Assembly: GCA_021798635.1 (NCBI GenBank)
Contig: JAJZGH010000057.1
Location: 1 to 20,874 of the forward strand
Origin: Planctomycetota bacterium
GTDB lineage: Bacteria; Planctomycetota; Phycisphaerae; WQYP01
Direction: 5' to 3'
Length of the DNA stretch: 20,874 nt
Made by a program: the position numbers and the translations under genes
Part shown: positions 1-8,119 of the stretch, one piece after another
Layout: each line of letters begins with the position of its first letter
Numbering within the stretch: the stretch's first letter is position 1
The notes under the pieces: model-generated
The model's database searches: none
The model's input: only the letters and a program-made list of their open reading frames with translations
Told to the model about the DNA's origin: nothing

Positions 1-66
1 CAGTAATTACCCGCCGGACGGTCCACCGTGGCGCTGCCAGAGGAAAAATCAGGAGCAATCGAGTAT

Positions 67-2403
67 ATGTTTTCCCAAAAAATTAGAATTACATGGGTGC
101 TTGCTCTAATCGGCATGGTAGGCTGTATGCCGGTGCCTGCGGCTCGGTCGGCGGCTGCCGAGTCGAGCTCCAAGGTGATCTCGGCCATTAAACGGGGTGT
201 TAATTATCTGCTTTCACAGCGGAACCCCAAAACATTCTGGGAACAAGGCGCACGGTCCGGTTCGCAGGAATACTTGGGTGAAACGGCGTTGGTGGTGGAG
301 TCTTTGCTGGATGTTGAGCAGAGTTTGAAGCTTAATCGGTTGTATATATTCAAATCTCCGATGAAGCAGTCGATTGCGTTTCTGGTGTCGCATCGCAATA
401 ACACGACCTATGCCGCATCGTTCCAGGCTAACGCACTGGCCTTATTGCCGCGACGAAAGACCTACAACGCTACACTACGCTGGGATGCCAATTATCTGTT
501 TCGCAGTATGCATCAGGGTGGTGGATACGCCTATGCCTGGGGGACTCCGGCATACGCCAAGCGCTTTCCCACCGGGGAAGCGGATTGGTGCGATAATTCC
601 AACACACAGTATGCGGTGTTAGGCATGTGGGCGGCAGCGCACACAGGGCTGCCGATTCCCGCCCGGTACTGGATTGAAGCGGCGTCGCACTGGCGGCGCG
701 GGCAATTTATCAATGGATCCTGGGGCTACGCAGGCATGGCGCGAACCCCGTCCATCACCGCCAAACTGCCGGCTCGCATGATGACATTTACTCCGGCCGG
801 CGTGGCGAGTCTGCTCATTAGTGACGAATTTGTCGGAGCGCAACACGTTGGAATTCATCCGGTGGTGGATCGCAATGTTCTGGCGGGACTGCGCTGGATC
901 AATAAGAATTTTGATCCGGAAACAAAGGACCAATACGCCATGTATTGCTATGAACGCGTTGGTCTGGCCTCGGGCCTGCAATATTTCGGCGGCCACAATT
1001 GGTATCGTGATTATGTGAAAAAGCTTCTGGCCACGCAGCATCCCGATGGCTCCTGGTTGTCTGATTTTATCACATACTTCAATCCTAATCCAAAAATTTC
1101 AGCTCCGAGTAACAGCTTCGCTTCGGTGATCGCGACGGCTTATGCGCTATTGATATTGGATCGCGGATTGAACCCGGTGTTCATGAACAAGCTGCAATAT
1201 AACAAGAGCTTCTACGGCCCATGGAATGCCCGGCAGCGGGATGTTGCCAATATCACTTCCTGGGTCAGCAGGACCACAGAAACACCGTTGAACTGGCAAG
1301 TGGTGAATTTCAACTCGCCGGTCAGCAACTGGCTGAATTCTCCGATTCTGATCATTACCGGACATAACGATCCCAAGTTCAGCACTCAGCAGATCGCTGA
1401 GTTGCGGGCCTATATCAATGCTGGCGGCATGGTGTTCTGCTCTGATGATGGCTCGTCGTTTTCCTTCCGCCGGGCCATGCTGAAATACGGCCGAGAAGTC
1501 ATGAATAATAAATATGAATTCCATCGTTTGACGACTAAAAGCATGTTGTTGACCATGCAGCCGTGGTACCACATGTACTTTAACATGCTGGCGATCTCCA
1601 ATGGCGTGCGGGATGTGTGGGTGATCAGTCCATCGGACATGGGAGCGGTGTGGGAACGCAGAGCTTTTGCGCAAAAGAAATTCTGGGAATTTCCGATGAA
1701 TCTGTATTTGTACGCCACCGGTAAAGGATTTCTGGCAGACCGATTGCATTCACCGGTGGTACCGACCACGACGGTTGCGCCAGCCCGCACCATAGCAGTA
1801 GGGCGGTTGAAATATAACGGTAATTGGAATCCGGAACCGGGGGCTTGGCCTCGGATGGCCTTATTGGCCCGCGCGAACGCCCAAACACAAGTCAATATTT
1901 CGACAGTTACCGCCGACAAACTAGACGCCAAGAAGTTACCGCTGCTGGATATGACGGGTACAGGAAAATTTAGCTTCACCGCAGCACAGGTTGCAGCATT
2001 GCGGAAATATCTGAATCAGGGCGGCATGTTGTTTGGTGACGCGGCAGGAGGTCATCCGCAATTTACCGATTCGTTTACCGCATTGTCGCTTAAGTTGTAT
2101 CCGAAATCGGTGCTTAGTAAATTACCGACAAACTGCTCGATTTATCGCGGTACGATGCCTGGCGGAACGGACATTAAACACGTGCGCTATCGGCGCTATT
2201 ACATGGATGTGTATGGTATAAAACATAAACCGGAGCTTCTGGGCATCAAACGTGCCGGAAGATGGGTGGTGGTCTTTTCTCCTGATGATGTTACATCCGG
2301 AATGCTGGGCCTGAAAACCTGGGGAATATCGGGTTATACACCAGCTTCGGCGGTAGCCTTGGCAACCAACGTTATTGAGTACGCCGCCAAGCACGCACCG
2401 TAA
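67..2403 (+). CDS. Secreted alpha-toroid (prenyltransferase/squalene-cyclase-like repeat) protein with DUF4159 region
   Basis: Begins with a basic N-terminus and a hydrophobic segment ending in GMVGC, so it is exported; the Cys could be a lipid-attachment site, but the lipobox is imperfect. About residues 35-370 hold repeated helix-turn elements with motifs such as GVNYLL, INGSWGYAG and HPDGSW, typical of alpha/alpha toroids. About residues 390-775 contain two similar alpha/beta units, each with a buried strand followed by 'aLR.Y.n.GGM.f' (AELRAYINAGGMVF and AALRKYLNQGGMLF), as in DUF4159 proteins. A GTG at 28 in the same frame would add 13 residues. ATG 67 is preferred because AGGAG lies 11 nt upstream and the signal peptide then starts properly. 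Function is unknown; members are common in planctomycetes. It converges on the next gene with a 5-nt gap. Family call is fairly sure, the role is not. Confidence 0.8.
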   Translation: MFSQKIRITWVLALIGMVGCMPVPAARSAAAESSSKVISAIKRGVNYLLSQRNPKTFWEQGARSGSQEYLGETALVVESLLDVEQSLKLNRLYIFKSPMKQSIAFLVSHRNNTTYAASFQANALALLPRRKTYNATLRWDANYLFRSMHQGGGYAYAWGTPAYAKRFPTGEADWCDNSNTQYAVLGMWAAAHTGLPIPARYWIEAASHWRRGQFINGSWGYAGMARTPSITAKLPARMMTFTPAGVASLLISDEFVGAQHVGIHPVVDRNVLAGLRWINKNFDPETKDQYAMYCYERVGLASGLQYFGGHNWYRDYVKKLLATQHPDGSWLSDFITYFNPNPKISAPSNSFASVIATAYALLILDRGLNPVFMNKLQYNKSFYGPWNARQRDVANITSWVSRTTETPLNWQVVNFNSPVSNWLNSPILIITGHNDPKFSTQQIAELRAYINAGGMVFCSDDGSSFSFRRAMLKYGREVMNNKYEFHRLTTKSMLLTMQPWYHMYFNMLAISNGVRDVWVISPSDMGAVWERRAFAQKKFWEFPMNLYLYATGKGFLADRLHSPVVPTTTVAPARTIAVGRLKYNGNWNPEPGAWPRMALLARANAQTQVNISTVTADKLDAKKLPLLDMTGTGKFSFTAAQVAALRKYLNQGGMLFGDAAGGHPQFTDSFTALSLKLYPKSVLSKLPTNCSIYRGTMPGGTDIKHVRYRRYYMDVYGIKHKPELLGIKRAGRWVVVFSPDDVTSGMLGLKTWGISGYTPASAVALATNVIEYAAKHAP

Positions 2404-2408
2404 TTGCT

Positions 2409-3143
2409 TTATTGGAATGGCCATCCGCTACGGATAACGGCTCCAATGGCGTCGGACAGGTGCTTGGTTGCGGACTGCGTGTTTCGCCCCAGACGGATAA
2501 GCTGCGGGATAAGCATGGGCTTTCTGGCGAGGCTTAACGTTAAGTCCCATGGGCGCACAGTTCCCGAGCCATCCACAAAATGTATTACTTTTGAAGAAAC
2601 ATTTTCAAAGGCCGTATCGCTGATCGCTCGAATCCCCAGCCAGGGCACTTTTCGCCGGTCCGCAAGCTGCCGGGTATAGGCGTTTTCCATATCTACAGCA
2701 ATGGCTTTGGTTTCCTTGTAAAGCTGTTTTTTGGCTCTCACGGAGCCGACCAATTCCTTGGCGGTGTGAATAGGGCCTACACGAACGCGGCGCTGGCTGG
2801 ACATGGCATTCATGAATTCCGCAACACGCTCGGCATCGGTTGAACTTGTATCAATGACCAGATCTCCAACGGCCAGTTCCGGTGCCAGCGCCCCGGCCAC
2901 CCCGGCAACAATAACTCCGGCCACGCGGTGATGCGCATATCGGGGCAGCACCTCGCGCAGGCGTGTGCCGCGCATTCCGATGGTCTCAACCTTGATGGTG
3001 TCATAAGAATTCGACCGCGCCACGGACGGGCAATCATGCGTCCAGCGGTCTACCGCGGATTGTACAGCTTCTGTTTCGGGTTTTAAGGCCGCGAACATCA
3101 GCAACACTTTTGAATCACAAATTGTTTGAGTCTGCGTATTCAT
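2409..3143 (-). CDS. Nucleoside phosphorylase / nucleosidase family protein (PNP_UDP-like)
   Basis: A 244-residue protein with the fold marks of the purine-nucleoside phosphorylase/MTA-SAH nucleosidase superfamily. It has an N-terminal AALKPETEAV strand-turn, a central VIVAGVAGAL glycine turn, a VDMEN motif at about 150-154 (usual VEMEG, ribose binding), and RAISD at 172-176 with the conserved base-binding Asp. Such enzymes cleave the N-glycosidic bond of adenosine derivatives. The sequence is divergent, and could be an MTA/SAH/5'-deoxyadenosine nucleosidase or a HpnG-like hopanoid phosphorylase; no other hopanoid gene is visible. A GTG immediately precedes ATG 3143; no strong ribosome-binding site is evident. 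It is the last of four minus-strand genes that may share the transcript from the cobalamin riboswitch. Superfamily fairly sure, substrate unknown. Confidence 0.7.
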   Translation of the reverse strand: MNTQTQTICDSKVLLMFAALKPETEAVQSAVDRWTHDCPSVARSNSYDTIKVETIGMRGTRLREVLPRYAHHRVAGVIVAGVAGALAPELAVGDLVIDTSSTDAERVAEFMNAMSSQRRVRVGPIHTAKELVGSVRAKKQLYKETKAIAVDMENAYTRQLADRRKVPWLGIRAISDTAFENVSSKVIHFVDGSGTVRPWDLTLSLARKPMLIPQLIRLGRNTQSATKHLSDAIGAVIRSGWPFQ

Positions 3144-3229
3144 CACGAGTTACTATCGGACAATCCCTCAAACCAAGGCGCAATAATTTTTTCGAAAATT
3201 TAGTTATGCGACGCTGGGAGACGCGCTGC

Positions 3230-3670
3230 TTAGAGCCTATCATCCGCAGGGGCGTACAAGCGCGGGTGGGGTTGCATGCGTGTACGAACGCATTTTCCGC
3301 ACATATAAAAGCGCACGGGAGAAGGATAATCTGTGTTATCGGCATCATCCCCCTGCACCCATTGCCGGCAAAATACGTTTTGCGCCCCGCACAACGCGCA
3401 ATGCGTGGGGCCGCCGCCGCTTTTATCCACCAGTAAATCACTTAGGCGAGGGTATTTTGTCAATTCGCCCACACCATCCGCCGGTCCAATTTCAAAGCTC
3501 ACATGTCTCTGTTTGAGCCAATGCGACATATGCTGCACGTCCGAGGCGTCACAATAGCAGGTCCACGAGCTGTTTCTCGGACCTTCGCGAAAAAAGCCCA
3601 TATCTTCCAACCGCTCTTGTGCGATGGGATCAAGCCAATGCTTTACTTTTATTACCAGCCGTTCAACCAT
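3230..3670 (-). CDS. Hypothetical protein with paired Cys motifs (zinc-ribbon-like)
   Basis: I do not recognise the family. The product is about 146 residues, soluble, without signal peptide or membrane segment. The N-terminal half (MVERLVIKVKHWLDP...) looks like a small alpha/beta domain. The C-terminal half carries a CALC pair near residue 92 and a CGKC pair near residue 124, with another Cys between (NVFCRQW), a spacing compatible with a zinc ribbon. ATG 3670 is chosen over the upstream in-frame TTG. It lies 57 nt downstream of the pseudopilin gene and 86 nt upstream of the nucleosidase start, all on the same strand, so it is probably cotranscribed. The Cys pairs suggest structural metal binding; anything further would be guesswork. 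Confidence 0.6.
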   Translation of the reverse strand: MVERLVIKVKHWLDPIAQERLEDMGFFREGPRNSSWTCYCDASDVQHMSHWLKQRHVSFEIGPADGVGELTKYPRLSDLLVDKSGGGPTHCALCGAQNVFCRQWVQGDDADNTDYPSPVRFYMCGKCVRTRMQPHPRLYAPADDRL

Positions 3671-3727
3671 AGCTACTATCAATACCGCATGACGAGAAAA
3701 AAAGAAAGCTCAACATCCCGATGCCGA

Positions 3728-4495
3728 TCAGGGCAGATTGGTCTGATAGGCTGAATTGTCCGCGGATAAAAATCCCGTTCCCGCGCCAACCGCAACGGCT
3801 GTGGGTTCGGTGATCTTATAACAATCCTTTTGACTTGCCGCGTGGCCATCGCAATACACGACGTTGGTATAGCCCAGATGGCGAAACGCCTGCGTGCCGG
3901 AGGCACGTTCAGCATCGCTGACCGAATCAGCGTTACTGGGAACCGGGTTAAGCAGAACCGGTGCCCGCATCCAGTAATCAATACCCCCGGTCCAGCCGCC
4001 GTCGCCAAATAATGCGCAGGCGGAGGGATTTTGCACATCCGTTCCCCGCGCCGGTGCAAGCATGGTCTCGCCCGGGCCTTCCATTGCACCGTGGCCGATG
4101 TAGCTGGTGTTGTAGTTATAGCCCAGCACAATCTGCCCGCTCTGCGGGGTTTGATGTACCATGGGGCAAACCAGCACCTGCAGGCTGGTCTGCCCCATGA
4201 ACAGAATGCCCGGTGTATAGGACCAACGACCGCTCTGGGCATCGCGTACATCATTCAGTGCCCATGATGGGTTACCAGCACCGTCGTATCCGGGCGGATA
4301 AAAGTCGTCACAGGCCGTGGCGTATTGCTGGGCTTCCAGGCCCAACTGACGCAGGTTGCTTAAACATACGGTGCTGTCGGCATCCTGCATGGCCATGGCC
4401 AGTGCCGGCATAAGTAATGCCATCAGCATGGCGATGATGGCCAGCACTACCAGCAGTTCAACGAGTGTAAAACCCCACTTATGTCGCCGCGCCAT
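3728..4495 (-). CDS. Type II secretion/type IV pilin-like protein with H-X9-DG motif (DUF1559-type)
   Basis: A 255-residue protein with a class III prepilin leader: a short basic stretch, then GFTLVELLVVLAIIAMLMAL, i.e. a Gly/Phe cleavage site for prepilin peptidase and a Glu at position +5 inside a hydrophobic helix. The rest is a large extracellular domain with NLRQLGLEAQQYA after the helix, and near the C-terminus HLGYTNVVYCDG, which fits the H-X9-DG signature of planctomycete pseudopilins. An in-frame ATG occurs at 4504, but AAAGGA abuts that codon and sits 8 nt before ATG 4495, so 4495 is the likelier start. It follows the PEP-CTERM gene by 64 nt. These proteins are abundant in Planctomycetota and their function is unknown; they may form surface structures or ride on a secretion system. 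Confident on the family. Confidence 0.88.
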   Translation of the reverse strand: MARRHKWGFTLVELLVVLAIIAMLMALLMPALAMAMQDADSTVCLSNLRQLGLEAQQYATACDDFYPPGYDGAGNPSWALNDVRDAQSGRWSYTPGILFMGQTSLQVLVCPMVHQTPQSGQIVLGYNYNTSYIGHGAMEGPGETMLAPARGTDVQNPSACALFGDGGWTGGIDYWMRAPVLLNPVPSNADSVSDAERASGTQAFRHLGYTNVVYCDGHAASQKDCYKITEPTAVAVGAGTGFLSADNSAYQTNLP

Positions 4496-4559
4496 AATTG
4501 TCATCCTTTCGCCCGGTGCCGATAATTATTCTGCCGGTCCATTTGCCGCCTCCGGGCCG

Positions 4560-5516
4560 TCAGGCTCTTCCAGTTCCACTATGTCTGCGGCGCATCAGCA
4601 CCAGCGCCGCCAAACCGGAAACAAACAATGCCCATGTTGCCGGTTCTGGTACGACGCCTGCCACCGCCTGTATATACATGGAATCTGTGGCAGTGGCGGG
4701 TACGGTAAACTGGATGTACCGAATGGAACTTAATCCGCTGTCGGCGACATTTAGCCACGTTCCGCCCGAACTGTCACCGAGCGTGTTGACAATCTGGCTC
4801 CAAGATTCATTGCTGAACGAGGCCAGTGTGCCGAGAAACGGTTTAGAAAAATCGGCTGTCGGCGTTCCCGCGGCAATCGTGGCGGGGGAGTAGACTCCAT
4901 CCGGTCCGATCTGCGATGAATTGAAGTAATTCGTGGGAACATCAAAGGTGATCAGACTCGCCGCTGAACTGTTTGAAACCCACTTGTACAATGACGGATC
5001 GGCGGGGTTTGGCTCAACGGCCGTTGCACCGCTGATGCCATCGTATTGTAGATATTCCCAAGTGCTTCCATCCTGACTTATAGCCACGGTCGCTTCGCGG
5101 GGGTTAGTATAATTTCCATTGTTAGTCGTACCGCCCGTGGTGCCCGCTACACCGCTTCCATACAGCGTGTCCGTAAGTCCTACGCCCGCCTGAATGCCAA
5201 GCGTAAATCCATTGTTCACAGCGGTACTGGTAGCGGCATATCCATGGGTCCCGAAACTCAGTTCTAAGGAATTTCCCGGAGCAACCGGCAGCAGCGGTGC
5301 ACCGTATGCCCCACTTGCGGATGTGGTAAAAGCCGCATCAAATGGTGTTACCGTGTAGGATGCGCTGCCGTAGGAACCGGCGAACGCCTTGAGTTGGCCA
5401 TTCCAGCCATTGGTCACTACGCCTGGCGTTACAACCGTGCCGGCCCAGTTGACCCCCTGCGCAGCGCAAACGCCGGCAGACAACAAAACTCCCGTTGCGA
5501 AAATAAGACTCTTCAT
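4560..5516 (-). CDS. PEP-CTERM sorting-signal protein, secreted
   Basis: About 318 residues. The N-terminus (MKSLIFATGVLLSAGVCAAQ) is a Sec signal peptide. The C-terminus reads VVPEPATWALFVSGLAALVL followed by MRRRHSG: the PEP motif, a transmembrane helix and a basic tail recognised by the exosortase/archaeosortase system, which would cleave and anchor the protein in the envelope or extracellular matrix. The middle is Gly/Ser/Thr/Asn-rich and looks beta-rich, with no enzyme motif I can name. ATG 5516 has GAGG 7 nt upstream; an earlier in-frame start would spoil the signal peptide. It is the first gene downstream of the cobalamin riboswitch on the same strand, with a 257-nt leader between aptamer and start codon. 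Sorting class certain, function unknown. Confidence 0.88.
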   Translation of the reverse strand: MKSLIFATGVLLSAGVCAAQGVNWAGTVVTPGVVTNGWNGQLKAFAGSYGSASYTVTPFDAAFTTSASGAYGAPLLPVAPGNSLELSFGTHGYAATSTAVNNGFTLGIQAGVGLTDTLYGSGVAGTTGGTTNNGNYTNPREATVAISQDGSTWEYLQYDGISGATAVEPNPADPSLYKWVSNSSAASLITFDVPTNYFNSSQIGPDGVYSPATIAAGTPTADFSKPFLGTLASFSNESWSQIVNTLGDSSGGTWLNVADSGLSSIRYIQFTVPATATDSMYIQAVAGVVPEPATWALFVSGLAALVLMRRRHSGTGRA

Positions 5517-5773
5517 AGGAAAACCTCTTTGACCTGTTCGGCGCGACCCGTCAAGTCGATACAAAAAGAATAATGCCGTGGCCCAGGAACACCGTTGTTG
5601 ATTGATGCAGGCTCTGAATTTTCTCTAAGAGCAGGACGGGTCAACGTTCCGCCACATCGCGGAAAATAACCTTATCGACGCACAAACGTCCGCCCTGGCC
5701 TCAAATGCATGAATTCAAATCCGTCCATACAACGCTCGGTGTCCCATCTCGCGAGGACCGGCATAAAATCAAC

Positions 5774-5987
5774 AGGCAGGTCTTCTGGCTCAGGGCGTCG
5801 TGGTGTCAGAGTCTTCCCGGAAATTTTGGTTCATACGGTTTGAGGATGCTTTACCGCTTATCCCGGCGAGAGCCGGTTGAACCATTTCCAGTGACCTGAC
5901 GCGATAACTGCCCTTTACAGCGGCGCGTCCGCGGCGGAATTTAACCGCCTTCCCTTTTCATTCGCCTACACCGGCGAACACCTGTCA
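5774..5987 (-). promoter_or_regulatory. Cobalamin riboswitch (Rfam Cobalamin-type aptamer)
   Basis: Read on the minus strand the conserved boxes occur in order: GACAGGT (P1 5' side, near 5980-5986), AAAAGGGAA (5950-5958), GCCGCTGTAA (5915-5924), CACTGG (5888-5893), CCGGGAAGAC (5811-5820) and AGCCAGAAGACCTGCC (5775-5790), the last being the classic B12 box. CAGGT at the 5' end pairs with ACCTG at the 3' end to close P1. Length of about 214 nt is normal. These RNAs bind adenosylcobalamin or other cobalamins and usually repress downstream genes when the vitamin is plentiful. Here the first downstream gene on the strand is the PEP-CTERM protein. Confidence 0.95.
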
Positions 5988-5993
5988 AGCCGC

Positions 5994-6021
5994 ACTTTAC
6001 CACCTTTCAAATTCTTTGCAA
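5994..6021 (-). promoter_or_regulatory. Possible sigma70-type promoter for the riboswitch transcript
   Basis: On the minus strand TTGCAA (6016-6021) and TAAAGT (5994-5999) are separated by 16 nt, and transcription would begin just before the 5' side of riboswitch stem P1. Each hexamer matches four of six consensus positions. The position is right but the match is weak. Confidence 0.3.
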
Positions 6022-6226
6022 CAATGCTGTCTGCTTGCTGCCAAGGCCGGTCACGTCTATAACATTCGTTGTGTACTTGCGGCCTGATCGGATGAGCCGG
6101 GAAAATCAGCGAATCGGGTTAAATGTCGCGTTGCGCGGGTAAGATTTAGAACCGGGGAGAAGAAATTTCCCTCAGGGATCGGCACAGCGACTTGGCGATT
6201 GCAATAAGAAAGGAAATTTTACTCAC

Positions 6227-6700
6227 ATGGCTCCATTATTACTCTATGATTTAAGCCAACTTGATTTGCATAAAGAAGAGTTCTCTCTGGAAGATATTCG
6301 TAAAATTAATCCGCAGCGCTTTGAGATGGAGCAACTCTCGGCGATTATTCATATCGATTACGCGGCTACCATTGTCATTGGTGTTAAGCATCTCAAGGAA
6401 AATGAGTTTTGGGCGCGCGGCCATATTCCCGGACGGCCCTTGATGCCCGGCGTTCTGATGGTGGAAGCGGCGGCTCAACTGTGCTCATTTATGGCCCGCA
6501 AAACCATCCCGGAAATTAAATTCATGGGTTTTGCCAAAGCCGACACCGTGCGCTTCCGCGGAACGGTCGTGCCGCCGAGTTCGCTTTACTTAATTGCTCA
6601 GGCGGCGGATATATCACGCCGCCGGATCATCGCCAACTGTCAAGGCATCTGTAACGGCACTCTGGTTTTTGAAGCTGTGATAACCGGTATGCCTGTGTGA
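6227..6700 (+). CDS. FabZ/FabA-like 3-hydroxyacyl-ACP dehydratase (hotdog fold)
   Basis: 157 residues with the hallmark GHIPGRPLMPGVLMVEAAAQ at about 65-84: His66 and Glu80, 14 residues apart as in FabZ, form the catalytic pair that removes water from 3-hydroxyacyl-ACP. The usual FabZ N-terminal 'PHRyPFLLvD' segment is replaced by a different sequence (INPQRFEMEQL), and there are about 15 extra N-terminal residues. It may therefore be a specialised dehydratase or housekeeping FabZ of this lineage. AAAGGA lies upstream of ATG 6227 at a rather long distance (about 12 nt). A UvrC-like gene follows after 32 nt. It may feed general fatty acid synthesis or serve the lipid-type cluster 8 kb downstream; the sequence does not decide. 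Family confident, exact role open. Confidence 0.85.
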   Translation: MAPLLLYDLSQLDLHKEEFSLEDIRKINPQRFEMEQLSAIIHIDYAATIVIGVKHLKENEFWARGHIPGRPLMPGVLMVEAAAQLCSFMARKTIPEIKFMGFAKADTVRFRGTVVPPSSLYLIAQAADISRRRIIANCQGICNGTLVFEAVITGMPV

Positions 6701-6732
6701 AATATCCGGTGTCAGCGTTTTAGAGCGTAGCA

Positions 6733-8034
6733 ATGCCCGAAATAGTTGAAAAAATCGCTGATCTTCTGCCGGAAGTGGCTCCCGTTGCCGACCTGATTAA
6801 TAGCGCGGCCGGCGAGATGTCCCATGAAGTTCTTCCCGCACCGAGCAGTAATCCGACTGAAGAGCCAGTTGATTCGCCGCGGAAATCTACGTCGGATGGC
6901 TTTGCCGCGGTTCCGGCAAAACCCGCCGTCTATGCGTGTTTTTCGCCGCAAGGAGTTCCTATTGTCGCAGCAACCACAGCAAATTTGCGCAAAGCACTCC
7001 AAAATCGCATCGCCGGCGAAGCGGAGTCAAAAAAGAATCGCTTAAATTATGCCGAGTTTGTTGAAATCATTCGCTATCGGTGTGTCGGTAGCGCGTTTGC
7101 CGCAAGTTGGTGGTATTACCGCACCGTGCGATCTCTATTCCCCACCCGCTATGCCGCCATGCTGGCCTGGAAGGCCGCGTGGTTTATCACAATGAATCCC
7201 ATGGTGGATTTTCCGCAGTTTCAAATTTCCGCAGAGCTTTGCGACGCACCGGCACTTTGTGTGGGGCCGTTGCTTTCCCGGCGCGCGGCGCGGGAGCTGA
7301 TGGGATCCATGGAAGACCTATTTGATCTATGCCGATATTACGACATACTCCGGCAGGCTCCGCATGGGACGCCTTGTGCCTACAAAGAACTTGGCAAATG
7401 CTCCGCGGCCTGCGACGGCACGATTTCTCTGACGGAGTATCAGAGCCAGGCGACCGCCGCCGGCCATTTTCTCGCGGATTCCCTGGAGGCGCGAAGCCGG
7501 TGGTTTGAGCAACAGGAGGCCAAAATTCGCCAGGCCGCTTCACGCATGGATTTTCGCCTGGCAGCCTTATGTAAACGCAAACTGGATCTGGCCGATAAGT
7601 TAAACCAGGGAAAGCTGACGCAAGTTCATAATATGGACGAATGGAAATATTTAATTTTCCAGCGGGGTAAAACCAAACACTGGGTCGCTGCCTTTGTGGC
7701 CGGCCCGGGATGGATTCTGGCTTTTCCGGAAGTTCAGGAATCCGCGGTTAATGAACATCTGTACACGTGGATGCAGGTGTGCAATCTGGGTGTGGCGGAG
7801 CACCTTGTAAAGGAAACTTTTCCCATTGAGGAAGTTGCGGCTCTGGTGACGTATCATAAATACCGCCCCGCGGATGCCGGGCTTTATATCCCTATGGGGC
7901 AAACGATGAGCATTGAAGTCATTTACCAGGCGATGCGGATATGGCTTAATTATGAGGATCAGGATGAAATGCCGGAACTGAATTCCGCAACGCGGCCCGC
8001 CCGGGTTCGCCGAGGTGAAAAGCCGGCCTCATGA
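6733..8034 (+). CDS. UvrC-like protein: degenerate GIY-YIG domain, Cys cluster and UVR motif, no C-terminal nuclease
   Basis: 433 residues. After an unconserved acidic/Pro-rich tail (1-60), residues 64-150 resemble the UvrC GIY-YIG domain: PAVYACFSPQG...NLRKAL keeps the fold pattern and the Arg of 'NLRKR', but the second motif YIG/YVG reads IVA and the later catalytic Glu is not apparent. Residues 197-232 match the UvrC Cys region: LFDLC, then TPCAYKELGKCSAACDG, with Cys200, 215, 223 and 227; the C-x7-C-x3-C part equals the [4Fe-4S] ligand spacing known from UvrC. About 262-292 is a UVR helix-pair motif (MDFRLAALCKRKLDLADKL) used to contact UvrB. The RNase-H-like endonuclease and helix-hairpin-helix domains of true UvrC are absent. 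It is likely a non-nucleolytic UvrC paralogue; a UvrB-binding regulator is possible but inferred. Confidence 0.75.
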   Translation: MPEIVEKIADLLPEVAPVADLINSAAGEMSHEVLPAPSSNPTEEPVDSPRKSTSDGFAAVPAKPAVYACFSPQGVPIVAATTANLRKALQNRIAGEAESKKNRLNYAEFVEIIRYRCVGSAFAASWWYYRTVRSLFPTRYAAMLAWKAAWFITMNPMVDFPQFQISAELCDAPALCVGPLLSRRAARELMGSMEDLFDLCRYYDILRQAPHGTPCAYKELGKCSAACDGTISLTEYQSQATAAGHFLADSLEARSRWFEQQEAKIRQAASRMDFRLAALCKRKLDLADKLNQGKLTQVHNMDEWKYLIFQRGKTKHWVAAFVAGPGWILAFPEVQESAVNEHLYTWMQVCNLGVAEHLVKETFPIEEVAALVTYHKYRPADAGLYIPMGQTMSIEVIYQAMRIWLNYEDQDEMPELNSATRPARVRRGEKPAS

Positions 8035-8119
8035 GGATTTCCGCCGCAGCACGCACATGTAAGAAGAGCCTTTGAAGGGCTGAAAAAAAAGGAATAACTA
8101 GACATTCAGGAGATAGGTG

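Larger units (their letters stand above)
5517..6226. other. 710-nt intergenic region with riboswitch leader
   Basis: This gene-free stretch separates the divergent PEP-CTERM (-) and FabZ-like (+) genes. It holds the cobalamin aptamer at 5774-5987 (-). Between aptamer and PEP-CTERM start lie about 257 nt with no obvious T-tailed terminator. Just before the Shine-Dalgarno there is a TTGAC/GTCAA hairpin (roughly 5523-5552) that could act at translation. A GCTCT/AGAGC stem lies near 5610-5633. The 6022-6226 part should hold the promoter of the plus-strand genes; I see no strong hexamer pair there. Confidence 0.6.

Noticed and set aside
1147..1979. Long minus-strand open frames of up to 200 codons opposite the DUF4159 gene
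   Set aside because: They lie fully inside a gene with clear domains on the other strand and show no family features.
67..2403. True squalene-hopene cyclase from the toroid repeats
   Set aside because: The DXDD catalytic motif and QW repeats typical of SHC are not seen, and the C-terminal half is DUF4159.
5672..5764. A 30-codon minus-strand ORF just downstream of the cobalamin aptamer
   Set aside because: It opens with ATG 5764 and closes with TAA, but has no Shine-Dalgarno and no recognisable character; kept as leader RNA.
5705..5899. A 64-codon plus-strand ORF
   Set aside because: It runs antisense through the conserved riboswitch boxes, so it is a chance reading frame.
8070..8095. Hairpin AGCCTTTGAAGGGCT followed by a run of A before the thiO-like gene
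   Set aside because: The A-run, not a T-run, follows on the plus strand, so it is no plus-strand terminator, and no minus-strand gene ends there.
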